Shown here: positions 10,262 to 22,578 of the stretch, in pieces
How the letters are laid out: the number at the start of each line of letters is the position of its first letter
How positions within the stretch are numbered: the first letter of the stretch is position 1
Source: Channallabes apus
Lineage: Eukaryota > Chordata > Actinopteri > Siluriformes > Clariidae
Assembly: GCA_030522415.1 (NCBI GenBank)
Contig: CM060106.1
Span: 29,064,485-29,128,484, forward strand
DNA: 64,000 nucleotides
Reading direction: 5' to 3'
Notes under the pieces: model-generated
What the model was told of the DNA's origin: nothing
Seen by the model: the letters and a program-made list of their open reading frames with translations, nothing else
Database searches by the model: none
Position numbers and translations under genes: made by a program

Positions 10262-11493
10262 CAATCTGGGGGAAAAAGAAAAAAAGAAAAGGCAAATTCA
10301 AATCAAATCTCTGAGCTCATTTGTTGGTGCTTTTGGTATGTAGGTCTGTAATGTAGCTTTATTGGGTTAACGTCAGTGGGTGTGATGATGATGATGATGA
10401 TGATGATCACTTATGTTCTCCCTGTATGTGGATAACTAAAGTGTTACAAAAAGTGGTACACGGTGTATATGGTGCACCTGCTTACAGTATATAACTGGTG
10501 TTGATCGATTCATAATCCTTATTATTATTATTATAGAAGGATATAAAAACTGCACATTTTATTCAATTCAAATGGAGATCGTCCTCATGATGCTGAATAG
10601 TCAAAAAGAAAACGTCCACTTTTTCAAGCCATTGAGCGACTAAATGACTCAGAAACCCGATTCTTCTTCTACTTTCCTGGTTCCTCTTGAGAGGATTAAT
10701 AATCCTGGGTATTCTTGTTAAGAGTGAGTTAAGCCCGATGTTAGCTTTATGGAATTCCCTCAGTCATGCAAGAAACTAGGAAGTCTAATAAGATGATGAG
10801 ATGCTTTGGTGCATGGAGAGACACATTCTCTGAACAGGGTTATTATCATTATCATTATCGTTATCATGATCACTGAAGGAGGTGAGGTCTCTCTGCCTGC
10901 TGGGGCCTTCACAGTTGAATCTTATTGAAGTATTGCTTGGTTAAATGTATATTTTATACATATGATTGTTGACTGTGCTGTGAGATTCACATTGTTGCAA
11001 TGCAGAGCCACCTTCATACAGTATGGCTGCTTGTGTGTGTACCAGCCTCTTCACATCAGTCAAGGTGAAGTCTGTTTGCTGTGTACCGCCTGCAGAATGT
11101 GGGGTTGAGTAAGGATCCGCGTTTAAACATGAATATACAGCTGTCAGTTTGATCCTGGCACTTTTTTTTTTTCCCCCCCATAAAAATTCTCACCGTCTCT
11201 AGGAAGATATGATGACGGTTATGTGCTGTGTATTGAAGTGGAGATTTCACTCCACTCTGTTTCAGGCCCAAATTTAATCACCTAGTTAATTTCTTCCTAA
11301 ATGTTATGCAGTAAATAACGATAGGAATTATTTGAATGTCATCATGAAACTCCAGATTAACCAGATTAATTTACTCTTGATACTTAAATATGAATTTAAA
11401 CCCTCATTGTATATTTGTTATAATTATTTCATCTTCTTCTTCTTATTATTATTACTATGACTTTTAGGAATAAATACTCAGCTTAAAGCTATA
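10262..11493. other. Single-copy non-coding stretch with short trinucleotide runs
   Basis: It contains (ATG)n at 10384-10408, an ATT run near 10520 and (TTATCA)n near 10840-10865. No exon was recognised. Footprint 7-mers lie at 10483 and 11017. Confidence 0.45.
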
Positions 11494-11501
11494 CTCTGTA
11501 C

Positions 11502-12387
11502 TAGGCCTGGGCGATAAAATGATAACGATATGTTTCGCGATAGACACGTGACTGATATCAATAAAAAATGTGTTTGATAGAACGTTCGATATTTTTTATT
11601 CTTTGTCGGAAGAAAACAGAGGTCGCGAAGCTATGCTTCATTTTGCCGTCATGCGCACTCGCTCCGCGACCGGCTCTAGGACCCCGAAGTAGTACGGTCG
11701 CGATTCAGGAAGAATAAACGGAGACAAGATGGCGTTGACATTGGCACCCGCCGAATGCGGGTAAAATTCGGCGGTGGCGGGTAATAACTTTAGTCTCACT
11801 AGCCACATTGGCGGGTAGTTTATTCTTTGTTATGACAATTATGTTTGCATCAATATGCACAACTAACATTTATAATATTACTTGCTTTTTGTGTGAGAAA
11901 CGGAGACATGGAGAAAAACGGTATTCTTCTTTTACTGCATTCAGTGCACACGACACATGTAGTATACAGCGCGGTATTGCCCCCTGGTGGTTCACATCAA
12001 ACTCAAATATATTACAACAATATATTTTTGTTGTAGTTTTCTCTAAAGGCATTTCATATAATAAACACATTGCACTATTTTATTACACTTTATTAAGAAT
12101 TACTTACATTTTCTTTTAATTTTGCACCTTAAATGTTAAGAGATAATTGTTAAGTGTTCATTGTGACTTTAGACTTATGTTTACATTTTAATTATTAGAT
12201 TTTTCCATGGTTGTTGACATTTCTGTCTTAATAACTGTTGAATATATAATATTTAAGTTTAAATATTATATATTCTTCTCCTGGTCCTTATTTTAAATGG
12301 GTCATAAAAAATATCAATAATTATCGATATCGACCGATATGAAACACTGATATCGTGATACAGTTTCAGCCATATCGCCCAGCCCTA
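11502..12387 (+). mobile_element. Non-autonomous hAT element, complete (family H1)
   Basis: It starts TAGGCCTGGGCGATAAAATG and ends CATATCGCCCAGCCCTA. Perfect 8-bp target duplications CTCTGTAC lie at 11494-11501 and 12388-12395. At 886 bp it is too short for a transposase, and none is readable. The interior has a GC-rich segment (about 11640-11815) and a segment shared with 43323-44243, which lies in the opposite orientation. Confidence 0.93.
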
Positions 12388-12473
12388 CTCTGTACTGTGT
12401 GTAAGATGCTTTCGGGGTGTGCTCTTGTATAAAACGAAAAAGAATATTTCAATGAAAAAGTAAAATGAGGGTT

Positions 12474-12740
12474 GTTAAAGTCAAACCTGGACTTTTCAGT
12501 TCTAAAACTTTTATTTCTCTATATAATCCCCTGCCACACTAATGCACTTATCCCAGTGTTTCACTACTGCTTGGATACCATCAAGTGGCTGGAGCCATGA
12601 ACAGCCTGGTTCACAACTAAAACACTGGCCTCCCAGGAACCCCTTTAATGGCCTAAAAATCGTCAATGGCTTTAAAATATCCTAAATATCTTGGAGCAAG
12701 GTCAAGTTAGTTCCTGTAAAGTGGTGTTGGTGAATGATTT
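12474..12740 (-). mobile_element. mariner-type transposon 3' end
   Basis: It starts with GTCAAACCTGGACTTTT and matches 8866-9130 closely over CTCTATATAATCCCCTGC, AATGCACTTATCC and GCCTCCCAGGAACCCCTT. It lies directly downstream of the complete hAT element. It includes a short internal duplication around TCCTAAATATCTTGGAGC. Confidence 0.8.
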
Positions 12741-12761
12741 TGTACCGTTCCAACAGACCGA

Positions 12762-12850
12762 CAGATTCAATTCGATTTGATTCAACTTTATTATCATTGT
12801 GCAGAGTCCATGTGTCCAAGGGTTTCATGTCACAACTGGTGTGAACTTTT
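12762..12850 (-). repeat. Short retroelement-tail-like repeat
   Basis: The string CAACTTTATTATCATTGTGC is the common reverse 3' tail of fish non-LTR elements. TTGGATTAACTTTATTATTT near 38016-38036 is similar. Only the tail is visible. Confidence 0.4.
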
Positions 12851-12889
12851 CAGTGTGCAGTACTGTATACTGTATGTCATCGGGACCTA

Positions 12890-13489
12890 ACTTTAGACAT
12901 TAAATAATCTTGACTACATGATGATGTTGATGATGATTGGCAGGACTCGGGAGCCAATCAGAACAGTGAGATTTGTATGAGAGTGTAAATGAAGCAAAAT
13001 AGGAGTGAAATAGTGAGTCAGAAGTCCAGATTTATGTGAACACCACTGTTAGCAAAAATTCAATATTCGTAAATATTACATACTGTAGCTGACAGAATTC
13101 AATCAGACTGCAGTGAATATCATTTCTGTGATCATTAAGGAACTGTATTGGATATAATGAGATTTTCTATTGATATCGAATGACAAGACGACTGCCCGTT
13201 AGAAATCCACCTGCTGTTGGCGACGACGGTCTTTACAGCTAGCCAATCAGCGACCTTGCATAAAGCAACACACACACACATTCACAATGTAGAGCACCTT
13301 GAGCACTTTTAGTATTATCAGTTCTTTCTCTCTGCTTATTTAGTTTCTTTCTTCTTGTTTGGCTTTTTCTTCATTTTCTCTCTTGGGTTTGGAGTGACAT
13401 TTCATCAGACAGGAGTGACAGATGTCTTATCATATAAAATAGATGATCATGAGAATGCAGCGGAATACTCAGTCACTCTCTCACTCACT
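12890..13489. other. Single-copy non-coding stretch
   Basis: No exon or repeat recognised beyond a short ATG run at about 12920 and a CA run at 13268. A CCAATCAG box occurs at 13241. Confidence 0.4.
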
Positions 13490-13620
13490 CATTCATCGTT
13501 TCTACAGCTTTATCCTGTATACAGGGTTGCGGGGGCGGGGGGGGGTGGAGCCTATCCCAAGTGGGGTACACTGTGGACAGGGTGCCAATCCATTGCAGGG
13601 GACTATGTGTGTGTGTGTGT
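13490..13620 (-). mobile_element. SINE 3' fragment, reverse
   Basis: It has the family tail in reverse: TACAGCTTTATCCTGTATAC, GGAGCCTATCCCAAG, then GGACAGGGTGCCAATCCATTG and a GT run. The tRNA-like head is missing. Confidence 0.75.
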
Positions 13621-14250
13621 AAGCTCTTTTTTGTTCTGCGTGTCTTGCTCTAGAGTATTGCACTCATTTTGCTTAACAAGTCATTTGATGGTGCTGAGTG
13701 TAATTCGCTTGGACTCTACATAAGTGGAACTGAACATGCAGTGCTTTACTTTGGTTTTTGTTCCTCGCTCAAGGGTACTAAGGCGTCCCTGACTCTGTCA
13801 CCAGCCCATTTCCCCAGACACTTAGCTCCGCTGTTACTCCGCTGACTTTACATGCCTTTGCTGCAGGCTAAATGGTATTTGCAGTCAGTCCCTGCGTCAT
13901 TCTGAGATGAATGTAAGAGAGAGAGAGAGACTGAGAGAGAGGGAGAAGAAAACGAGAGATCCGATAAAAGAACATATGTAGCCGTGACTTTGTCATTCTG
14001 GGCAGCACATGTTGGTTTTTTGCTGCCATGCTGTTGTAGTGAGCAATTTACCGAAGAGCATTGAGACGATAATTACATGCAGTAAATCCAATCAAAACAT
14101 CTAATCAAACCCTTACCAGTTTGTTTGGATAAACAACCAGTTATCTTTGCACAAGAGGTGCCTATTATTTCCCGCCATTATTGATCTTGTTTCTTGTCTC
14201 GCATATTAAAGTTAGTTTAGAAAGAGACTTTCGCTCTGTTTATAAGTTGG
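13621..14250. other. Single-copy non-coding stretch
   Basis: Contains a GAGAGA run at 13918-13945. No coding exon was recognised. Confidence 0.4.
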
Positions 14251-14254
14251 GGAC

Positions 14255-14405
14255 TACCCGTATATTGCAGCATGACGATGACAGTGTGGACACATTGAAG
14301 TCGATAAAGTGGTATAGAAGAACTCAAGTGGCAGCACAAAGCCCTGACTACTGAACATATCGTCTGATTGTGGTCAGGTGTCCACGTACTTTTGGTTACA
14401 CATTG
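14255..14405 (+). mobile_element. Tc1-like 3' end fragment
   Basis: The order GCATGACGATGACAGTGTGG, then a TGGTATAGAAGAACTCAAGT-like segment and GCACAAAGCCCTGAC corresponds to the QHDDS and WPAQSPD region of Tc1 transposases. It ends in GGTGTCCACGTACTTTTGG, a typical Tc1-type outer end. The middle is deleted and no frame is open. Confidence 0.7.
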
Positions 14406-14409
14406 TTTA

Positions 14410-15221
14410 AGGATGTGCAAAGAAGGCAAGTAGTTTTCCTGATACCTCAGTGTGAAAACAGACTTGAAACCATGTTCTCCATTGGGGAGCAGGCAGGTCT
14501 TGTGGGTCTCTACTCAGATCAGGAGCTCCATGATGAATGCACCGGCCCGGTTAACACATCCACTCAGAAGGGTCCTGGCATACGAGAGAGAGTAATGAAG
14601 CAAAGAAACCTCTTTGTACTTGCAAGGATTGCCTCTTAACCCTGTAAGTGGTGAAAAAACCTCACAGAGGACATCGCAATTCCTTAAAATACAAATAAGA
14701 TAAAAACAGAATTGAGTGTGTATTGAAAACAATAGCAGCCGGTCCTGGTTCTGATGTGCCATTCTGTATTCAAATCTGGACGTGTGTGTTGTCTGTAACT
14801 GTGTGTGTGTGTGTGCATGAGAGACCGCTCACTGGGCTGTCTGGCATGCTCTCAGTAGGGGAGAGAGCATTACCAGGGCTGTGCTCAACCCTCAGGACTG
14901 GACTATCACAGCCAATCTGAGAGTGCTGCTAGAGGGCCAGACACACACGGCCCACTCTCAGCCTCCCTGTACATCATACACTCAGTCCTACTACAGTACC
15001 TTCATTTACCCTTATGGGTGCATTAAGTAAGGGTTATGCTGGTACAGGAAAATGTTCAATGACAGGTTAATGTGGTGCAGCAAGATATTTATTTATAACA
15101 CATTGTATTGCTTTTATACAGCAACAATTTGCTGCATAAAAAATTTTTGTTCTAAGATTTTTAAACAAAATTAGGAAATATCCTACCACATAGGATGCTG
15201 TTCTGTACAATTAGTTTTGAC
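14410..15221. other. Single-copy non-coding stretch
   Basis: No exon recognised. A short reverse-complement-related pair around GAGAGAGAGTAATG was seen but is not structured enough to call. A footprint 7-mer lies at 14992. Confidence 0.4.
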
Positions 15222-15233
15222 TGCACCAACTGT

Positions 15234-15616
15234 GGCGGCGCGGTGGTGTAGTGGTTAGCACTGTCGCCTTGCACCTCCAGGGTCTGGGTTCGATTCCCCG
15301 GCCAGGCTCGATTCCCGTCTCTGTGTGCATGGAGTGCATGTTCTCCCCGTGCTTGGTGGGTTTCCTCCGGGTACTCCGGTTTCCTCCCACAGTCCAAAGA
15401 TATGCAGGTTAGGCTAATTGGCGTTCCTAAATTGCTCGTAGTGTGTGATTGGGTGTGTGTGTGTGAGTGTGTGTATGTGTGTGTGCCCTGCAATGGATTG
15501 GCACCCTGTCCAGGGTGTACCCCGCCTAGTGCCCGAAGTCTCCTGGGATAGGCTCCAGGTCCCCCGCGACCCTGAAAACAGGATTAAGCGGTATAGAAAA
15601 TGAATGAATGAATGAA
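15234..15616 (+). mobile_element. tRNA-headed SINE, full length
   Basis: It begins GGCGGCGCGGTGGTGTAGTG and carries B-box GGTTCGATTCC (15287-15297), then a second B-box-like CTCGATTCC. The body runs through CCAAAGATATGCAGGTTAGG and CCTGTCCAGGGTGTACCCCG to a GAATGAATGAATG tail. Exact 12-bp flanks TGCACCAACTGT lie at 15222-15233 and 15617-15628. Confidence 0.95.
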
Positions 15617-16101
15617 TGCACCAACTGTAGGATTATAGAAGAACTGCAACATTTTACGCCCTCAAATGCAAAAATATATCAATAAAAAATTATTTTGGAG
15701 TACGTGTACCACATGAAAGGATCACTGATTGATTCAGTTCAGTCTGTCTGTGGTTTGACAATTCTAAGCATACTTGTTGTGCATGAGAATGTGGTATGAG
15801 GTCGTATCAGAAAGTTTTGAAACTAGTTTTGTAGCACGCCAGCAGGTAGCAGCACATGTGCACGCACAGTCACATGGAACACCGGCCTTCATAAGTCATT
15901 GTGCCAAAAGACATTGTCCTGTGTACAGTACATTGGGAGCTGTGCATCTGGTGCTATTCTGACCACGTCTATGATTTCAACATGGAGTTGCTCTTGCGCT
16001 TCAACAGCAGAGGAACATTGTTAGAAGGTGACCCCCCCCCCCGAAAATGTTGAAATCATTCATGCAACAACTTGTGCACTGACCCTACTCGCCAGATAAT
16101 A

Positions 16102-16439
16102 CAGTGAAACCTTGGATTGCGAGGAACGCGGTTTGCGAGTGTTCCGCAAGACGAGCAAAGATTTTTAATACATTTTGACTTGGAAAAACGAACAAGTCTT
16201 GGTTTACCGAGTATCATGTAGAGGTTAAAAATACATTTCCCCCCTTTCTGTCACGTCTGAACACGTAATGTGTTCGCGCGCATGTAATTTTACACCGTGC
16301 CAGTTCACACACACTCTCTCCCTACCTCTCTCGCTTTTACTGTATGTGTGTGTATGTGTGTGTGTGTTTTTCTCTCTTGCACTGTGGAGTGTTTGTGTGC
16401 ACTTTGACACCGTGCGGGTTCATGCACTCTCTCTCGCCG

Positions 16440-16475
<36 letters not shown>

Positions 16476-16490
16476 GAACCCCCTCTCTGC

Positions 16491-16561
<71 letters not shown>

Positions 16562-16921
16562 GGCGAGAGAGAGAGAGTGTGTGTGTGTGAGAACTGGCAC
16601 GGCGCACACATAACGCACACACTCCGCAGCGCAAGAGAGAGAAACACATACACACCCAGCGCCTGCGCACATAAACGGAAACACTTATCTGTCTGGATTT
16701 ATTTGTACTTTTTTTTTTTTAAGGTAAAGTGCAGGTTAATTTTAGTTTTTACTTAATATTATGTGTTAATTATTTTTCATGTATTTATTTTTTTTCGACT
16801 GTGGAACGAATAATTTTCATTTACATTATTTCCTACGGGAAAAATTGCTTTGTTGTACGAGTGTTTTGGAATACGAGGCCGCTTCTGGAACGAATTATGC
16901 TTGTAATCCGAGGTTCCACTG
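16102..16921. mobile_element. TA-flanked MITE with internal microsatellites
   Basis: The termini CAGTGAAACCTTGGATTGCG and, inverted, CAGTGGAACCTCGGATTAC match as inverted repeats. TA dinucleotides flank both ends (16100-16101 and 16922-16923), the Tc1/mariner insertion rule. The interior has no transposase. It holds two similar CACCGTGC-centred segments and long GT and CA tracts. Confidence 0.85.
16440..16558. repeat. Inverted GT/CA pair forming a large potential hairpin
   Basis: A GT tract ending GTGTGAAG (to about 16476) is followed by an AACCCCCTCTCTG spacer, then CTTCACACAC and a long CA tract to about 16556. Tract and junction bases are complementary, so about 35 bp of stem could form on each side of a 13-base loop. 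Confidence 0.85.
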
Positions 16922-16929
16922 TAGTTTTA

Positions 16930-18285
16930 AAAAAATGTGTTAAGTGAATAATAAGTAATGAAATGCTTTCTTGTAAACATGGCTAATTTTAACACTTTTT
17001 GATACCTCTTTATATATTATCTATGTGTGGTATATTAGCTAATTTAGAGGACATACAGAGGTTAAATTGGGCCATGGCTGTCGTTATGGTTTTATTAGCA
17101 GAATTAAGCTTTTTCATGGTATATTCATGTGTACTGTAGCATTTGCTATATTTTTATCATACTCGCTAAATGGCCAAATACACCAGTGTGAGCATGCGCA
17201 GACAGCTACCTCAGTTAGTTAGCAGAGTGACAAGCGAATAGATAGTAAGGTAGGGGGAAATGTAACTCAGAGACTGACATGTCTAATAAATGAATGTAAC
17301 CCACAATGTCTTCATTTCACTAAATGCTAGCTTAACGGTAAATCTTAGCTTTCTCGTCAGGTGTCAATGCTACCGTGTCTTAAATCAGCTAGTTCACTGT
17401 CCTTGCAAGCACCACAAAGAACATCTGGAGCTTAATAACCTTCAGTAATATCCAGTGCTCTCATGTCATGTTGTCAGTAAAATCTGAGGCGGTAAATTTA
17501 GCCAGCGATTCATTATTATTTGTCTTGATGGTATTATCTTTGGAGGGCATGACTGCCAGACAAAATAGTGAATTTTTTGACTGTGTATCATGGGACTGCA
17601 AGAGCGAGAGTCTAATCTGGCGTATTTATGATATCGAACCGCCTGATGTTGTGCTAAGCTGTGTGTGAAATAGGTGTAAAACAAACCAAGCTTGCATTGA
17701 ACATTGGATATATTGTAGTGTAAAAGGTGTATAAATATTCCTAATATGCGTGTGCTTTAAAGGGTCGTAGGTTAGCATTCTTATGAATGCCACAGTAGGT
17801 AGGCCGATTAGCCTGTATAATGCAGGATTGCTATTTGTATTTGTGAGAATTGTGTTTGTGTGTGCTTCTGCATTTCTTTTGAGTATGTCTGTGTATGGTG
17901 GCTTGTATAACCTCTTAATTACTCGCCATGATTAATTACTTAATTACTTCCCTCTCTTTGCCGGACCTGCTATTAACAGTTAAGTCAATTACATCTCAGA
18001 CCTCTTGTATAAACGAATCCAATGATACTGTATGTAAAGCGACGCCTATCACTCGGATTCTGTGCAATTTCTAGATCTGTGTGGAATTAATGGAGATTTT
18101 CTGGCTTGACAAAGCATGAAAATGATAGAGTGACTGCGTGTGTTCATGCATAAGCGGACATTGTAAGTGGAATTGGTGGTTAAATGATTCCTGTCCCCTA
18201 CCAACAGCAAAACATCTATAATAAATTCATCTATTTGTCGTAAATGGCTCTATTGCAGAAGACATTGCCACACTGTTAGTATCAG
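16930..18285. other. Single-copy non-coding stretch
   Basis: No exon recognised. Footprint 7-mers occur at 17132 and 18026. TAATTA/TTAATTA homeodomain-type cores are dense at about 17915-17950. Confidence 0.4.
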
Positions 18286-18289
18286 TCTA

Positions 18290-18640
18290 TGGTAGAGATG
18301 GTACATATTGCATTTCTTTTCTTGGTGATTCATGTATTGCCACACTGACTACAAAATGAATTTATACCTGCTTGCATTTAAGGTGGTAAAGTGCTACTAG
18401 TACTCTGTAATCCTACAGGTGATACACCCTGAACTATTCCAGCACCTTGGACAGCACACTGTGTGGTAGGAGCAAATTATTTACTAAGTTTGCTTGCAAC
18501 AAAATCAGAAATAAAAATTAATGTACAGTAGAATCGGGATATTTATAAAAATCAGTATGCTTACAGAATCACAATACAAATCAGATCGGCAGCTGGGTAT
18601 CGTGATGATATCGTATCGTGACACCTGGTGATTCCCATGG
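18290..18640 (+). mobile_element. MITE family B copy
   Basis: It shares TTCATGTATTGCCACA, TTTAAGGTGGT-AA, GGTAGGAGCAAATTATTT and the terminal ATCAGATCGGC/GGTGATTCCCAT block with 19245-19609. Terminal GTGATTCCCAT sequence is typical of fish hAT-like MITEs with TAGGGATGGGAATCAC ends. Its own outermost ends are damaged. Confidence 0.6.
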
Positions 18641-19244
18641 TGTAGTTCATCTCTCAGATGCTCATACATTCTTGTAAAAAAATGGTACATGTTGAGTCAG
18701 CCAACATACAGTAATATACTGAGTACAGAATAATGTGCGGTATTAGTCATTAGACAAAAAACTGTATTTCTTGCTACTTATTTTAATGGTAACAATGCGC
18801 TAACGGACAGCACCTCGGAAGAGCAGCAATTATTTGAGTAGTTTTCGGGCTACTCCTATGTAACCATGCGTGACATCTGGAGACAGTCTGAAGCAGACTG
18901 TGAATAAATTTCATGGTCATATGATTTCTGGTCATTTGAGGAAAGAAAACATAGACATCAGGTCACAAACATGTCAAGAAACATCTTGGTGCATTTTCTG
19001 ATTCTATAATGAACTTGTGAACTTTTTTCCGAAGACTCATATGTTTTAATTCCTAAAATAAAGATTATAAATTGCATTTTAAAAAATTAGCAGCGACCAA
19101 AAAAAGAGAAACCAATGGAAACACAGTTAAGAGTGTAAAGAATATTTGTGTAGTAAAACTGGTTTAAAAAAATTAATTACCAAAAAAAAAAAAATCATGG
19201 TTCAAGTAATCTAAGGAAAGCTAAAAAAGATTAGAATCGCTTAG

Positions 19245-19609
19245 CTAGGGGGAAAAATTCCTGTTAGTAATGTATTGCGATTCTTTAGTGTGGCAATTCA
19301 TGTATTGCCACAGTTTTTTTAAATTAATTTGTAATATACAGCATACAGTATATGTTTGGATTTAAGGTGGTGAAACGCTGCCGTTGGGAGGGCGTGCTCT
19401 GAACTATTCACACATTAACAGCTGGAAAAGCATCATACTGTATGTGGTAGGGAATTATTTCCCAAATTGGTTTAGAATTGTAACAAAATCTAAAGCGAAA
19501 AAAATTATACACAGAATGTGGATTTTTATAAATTTGTGATACGCGATACAGATCAAATCTGCATCGAGGTATCATGATAACATCTGATCTTCAGTGATTC
19601 TCATCCCTA
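19245..19609 (+). mobile_element. MITE family B copy
   Basis: It matches 18290-18640 over AATTCATGTATTGCCACAG, GGATTTAAGGTGGTGAAACG and a TTTGTGATACGCGATACAGA-type 3' segment. It ends AGTGATTCTCATCCCTA at 19609, the expected outer end of the family. Left end not resolved. Confidence 0.6.
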
Positions 19610-19649
19610 TTGGACAGTGTTTCGGTGGTTTGTACAGTACTGTAGGTAA

Positions 19650-19810
19650 TAGGGCTGCACGATATATCGAAAAATATCGTTATCGCGATAATGGCATGCG
19701 TGATAACCATATCGCAAAGAGTTGCGATAAATACTTTATTTGCCAAGCATTTGTGTCTCCAAATTTGACCAATCAGATGGGCCCTTACTATGTTTATACC
19801 TGCTTATATC

Positions 19811-19871
<61 letters not shown>

Positions 19872-20240
19872 TAAATATAACGTACCACGAACTAACCCCG
19901 GATGATCAGAAGACTTAGCGATTAGCTGTTAGCCCTTTGTAGCGTGGACGGTAAACCCAAACGCGAAAGCAAGCGAGTAGGCAGGATAACCACGCGAATT
20001 AGTTTAAGGACTCTCACAGAAGGGGAGCAAGGGAAAAACACACATTTAACCCGTGTCCTATAAACACACACTCGAATCAGAAAGTAAACAATCTGAACCG
20101 ACATGGCGAACTCAGTGACTAAGCTGTATGCGGTTTGTTTACTCCTCTTATACTTCCGGGTTCGCGCCCGCATTACTTCCGGGTCTTAGTGCCGGTCGCG
20201 GAGCGAGTGTGTGCGTGCGTGCGTGCGTCATACTGTATTA
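19650..20240 (+). mobile_element. hAT element, left end and interior
   Basis: It starts TAGGGCTGCACGATATATCG, as in the complete element at 59029. An (AT)n tract follows. A GC-rich interior shares CTTCCGGGTC-TAG-GCCGGTCGCGGAG with the H1 element at 43323-44243. The matching right end is not found, so it is truncated or rearranged. Confidence 0.7.
19816..19868 (+). repeat. (AT)n microsatellite
   Basis: About 50 bases of pure TA inside the truncated hAT element. Confidence 0.95.
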
Positions 20241-20249
20241 GACATTCTA

Positions 20250-21790
20250 ATTAACATTTGTAAGGAAACACATACTATTATGACTATAAAGCTACGTAAA
20301 TAGTAGGGATAGGAATCACAAGGTCTAAAAACAGACAGTCTAGAGAATATATATAGATGAATTAGCTGCAGCAATAATGTTTTATACGGAGCCTACTATC
20401 TTTACCTGGGTGAAGATGCTAAAACGAATAAACCACCAGACTGACGAATTCAACAGTGCTGTGTTACAGAGCCGTGATCAGATTTCGTGACATAAAGCCG
20501 TAATATTATGACATTCTTGTGATTGAGTCTCACATAGGAAGAACCGAACGCTTACAACTATCCTCGATCATACTTTCCGCTCTCCTGGAGAAGCATTGAT
20601 CTTTGTTAAAGAGAAATTTGTTGGTCTGCGCGAGTGTTTACTGCATTCGGAGAGGCGTGAGGACCAGCTGTTTAGACTTAATTAGCATGGAGATTGGGAA
20701 CTGCTTTGCCTTTCCCTAACTAATTCATAGCTTCTGGATGTCGACATCAAAGGGATCACTGGAATGATGGGATGTCTATGGAGGATACTGAGCACTCCTA
20801 GCCTGCCAAACAAATGCTGGGGCTGCCGGTAGAACACCAGAGCTGGCTGGAGCTGTGGGTGGCCCAGGGATCCATCACTGTAATGGATGCATATGCAGGG
20901 TTTAACAATTAAAAGTGCAATTAGGTTGTGCTTATGAGCTTCTGATGGCATACAGCTCGTATATTTAGAAAGCCTTAATATGTTGATTCAGTCAGTTATT
21001 ATTATTATTGTCTTACGGAGTCGAGGACACCTCACGGTTCGATTATACATCTTATTACAGTTCATTTTTGATTTGCTGATTTTCAAACATTGTTTTTATC
21101 CACCTTGAGCAAGAGATATTATGTTTCTGACTCTAATCCTAGTGTTTATTTTGATTTAGATATCTATTACCTTTCAAGAGAAAGGATGCATCATCTAACA
21201 ATTATTACTGATATTTTAGATTCATTTTTTTTTCATAGCAATCATAGTGAGCTTACAGCGTCAGATCTTTGTTTTAATTACATGAATGGTGTGATAGGAA
21301 TAGAAAGAAGCGAGCAAGGTGAAAACGGACAAGGATGCAGGTAAAACTGGAAGCGTGCATCGAATGAGAATCAAGGACGTGTCCCAATTCCGTAACGCAA
21401 CTGCTCTATACACTCGCTCTAATTGTATGTGCGGTAAAAAGAACGGTTCGCGTATTTCCATATAGACCAGGAGACTAAAAGACGACGGGGAGCCAAGACG
21501 GAGCAAACGGGCACAACGGTCCCTTCTGTCAGTCTTAAAGGACAGTTGGTGCACGAGAGGGCACGGCCTCTGCCCCTACTGTTTCACTTGTTCCGATGCC
21601 TTCCTTGCTCTCTCATTTTAATCATGGGCTTGTGGAAGGAAAAAAAAAACTGGAGCATGTTCCCTCCTGTGGTTTAATTAGTTTTTTAAGATGGTGTTGC
21701 GGACTGAGCTGGGTGCGAGTGTCTGTGATAGAAAAGTCTTGTGATTAAAAGGAGAAATCTGAGTGTGGCTGAGGTGAACTCCCATGCTTG
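20250..21790. other. Mostly single-copy non-coding stretch
   Basis: No exon was recognised. A TAGGGATAGGAATCACAAGG motif at about 20303-20322 resembles an isolated family B terminus. The rest shows no repeat match within the window. Confidence 0.4.
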
Positions 21791-21792
21791 TG

Positions 21793-22090
21793 TACTGACT
21801 AGTGCTGGCAGTCGAATAAGAATTTTAATCTAGTTAATCACAGTCATAGTCTGGAATTAATCACGATTAATCACAATTTTAAAATACTGAGATTAACAAA
21901 TGTTAAATGAGAATCTCTCACATGGGACCGGCACTGCATGCTGGGTGGTAAGGCTTGTGTGGTAACACTGACGGCGGGGCTCGAACCCGGATCCTCAGAT
22001 TCAGAAATCAACAACCTTACATCTAATGTATTGTTGTAAAAAAAAAAAAAAGTTACGCCTTGAAGACATCTCGAGCACACATCGGTTTCC
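21793..22090 (+). mobile_element. Repeat family C (hAT-like) copy
   Basis: It starts TAGTGCTGGCAGTCGAATAA with GTTAATCAC/GATTAATCAC motifs. It then shares GCACTGCATGC, GGGGCTCG-ACCCGGATCCTCAGAT and TAATGTATT-TTGTAAAAA with 58280-58690. The GCTCGAACCCGGATCC part resembles a tRNA-like B box read backwards. Class is inferred from terminal style only. Confidence 0.55.
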
Positions 22091-22236
22091 AAAATACAAA
22101 AGCTTGTATTGTTCGATATCCTTGAAACGCATACAGTATGCGGTGTCCAGTCAGGGCTTGTACTGGAGTGTGTTTTTGTGCTCTATATCCAGGTTTGTTT
22201 GCTATACTGTTTATTCATTATTATTGTTTCATGTGC

Positions 22237-22578
22237 GGGCGGCACGGTGGTGTAGTGGTTAGCACTGTCGCCTTGCACCTCCAGGGTCCGGGTTCGATTC
22301 CCGTCTCTGTGTGCATGGAGTTTGCATGTTCTCCCTGTACTTGGTGGGTTTCCTCCGGGTTCTCCGGTTTCCTCCCACAGTCCAAAGATATGCAGGTTAG
22401 GCTAATTGGCGTTCCTAAATTGCCCGTAGTGTGTGAGTGTGTGTATGTGTGTGTGCCCTGCGATAGATTGGCACCCTGTCCAGGGTGTACCCTGCCTTGT
22501 GCCCTGAGTCTCCTGGGATAGACTCCAGGTCCCCCGCAACCCTGAACACAGGATTAAGCGGTATAGAAAATGAATGAA
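22237..22578 (+). mobile_element. tRNA-headed SINE, full length, single B-box form
   Basis: It starts GGGCGGCACGGTGGTGTAGT and carries one GGTTCGATTCCCGTC, without the second B-box unit seen in other copies. It ends GAATGAATG. Exact 12-bp flanks TGTTTCATGTGC lie at 22225-22236 and 22579-22590. Confidence 0.95.

Noticed and set aside
18500..18545. Another clean footprint, at 18524, in MITE family B
   Set aside because: The copy near 5567 supports a 5-bp gain, but the copy near 19505 aligns almost without a gap (ATACACAGAATG), so the ancestral state is unclear.
21950..22012. tRNA gene suggested by GGGGCTCGAACCCGGATCC
   Set aside because: The B-box-like string occurs in both copies of repeat family C, and no tRNA cloverleaf with acceptor stem could be built around it.
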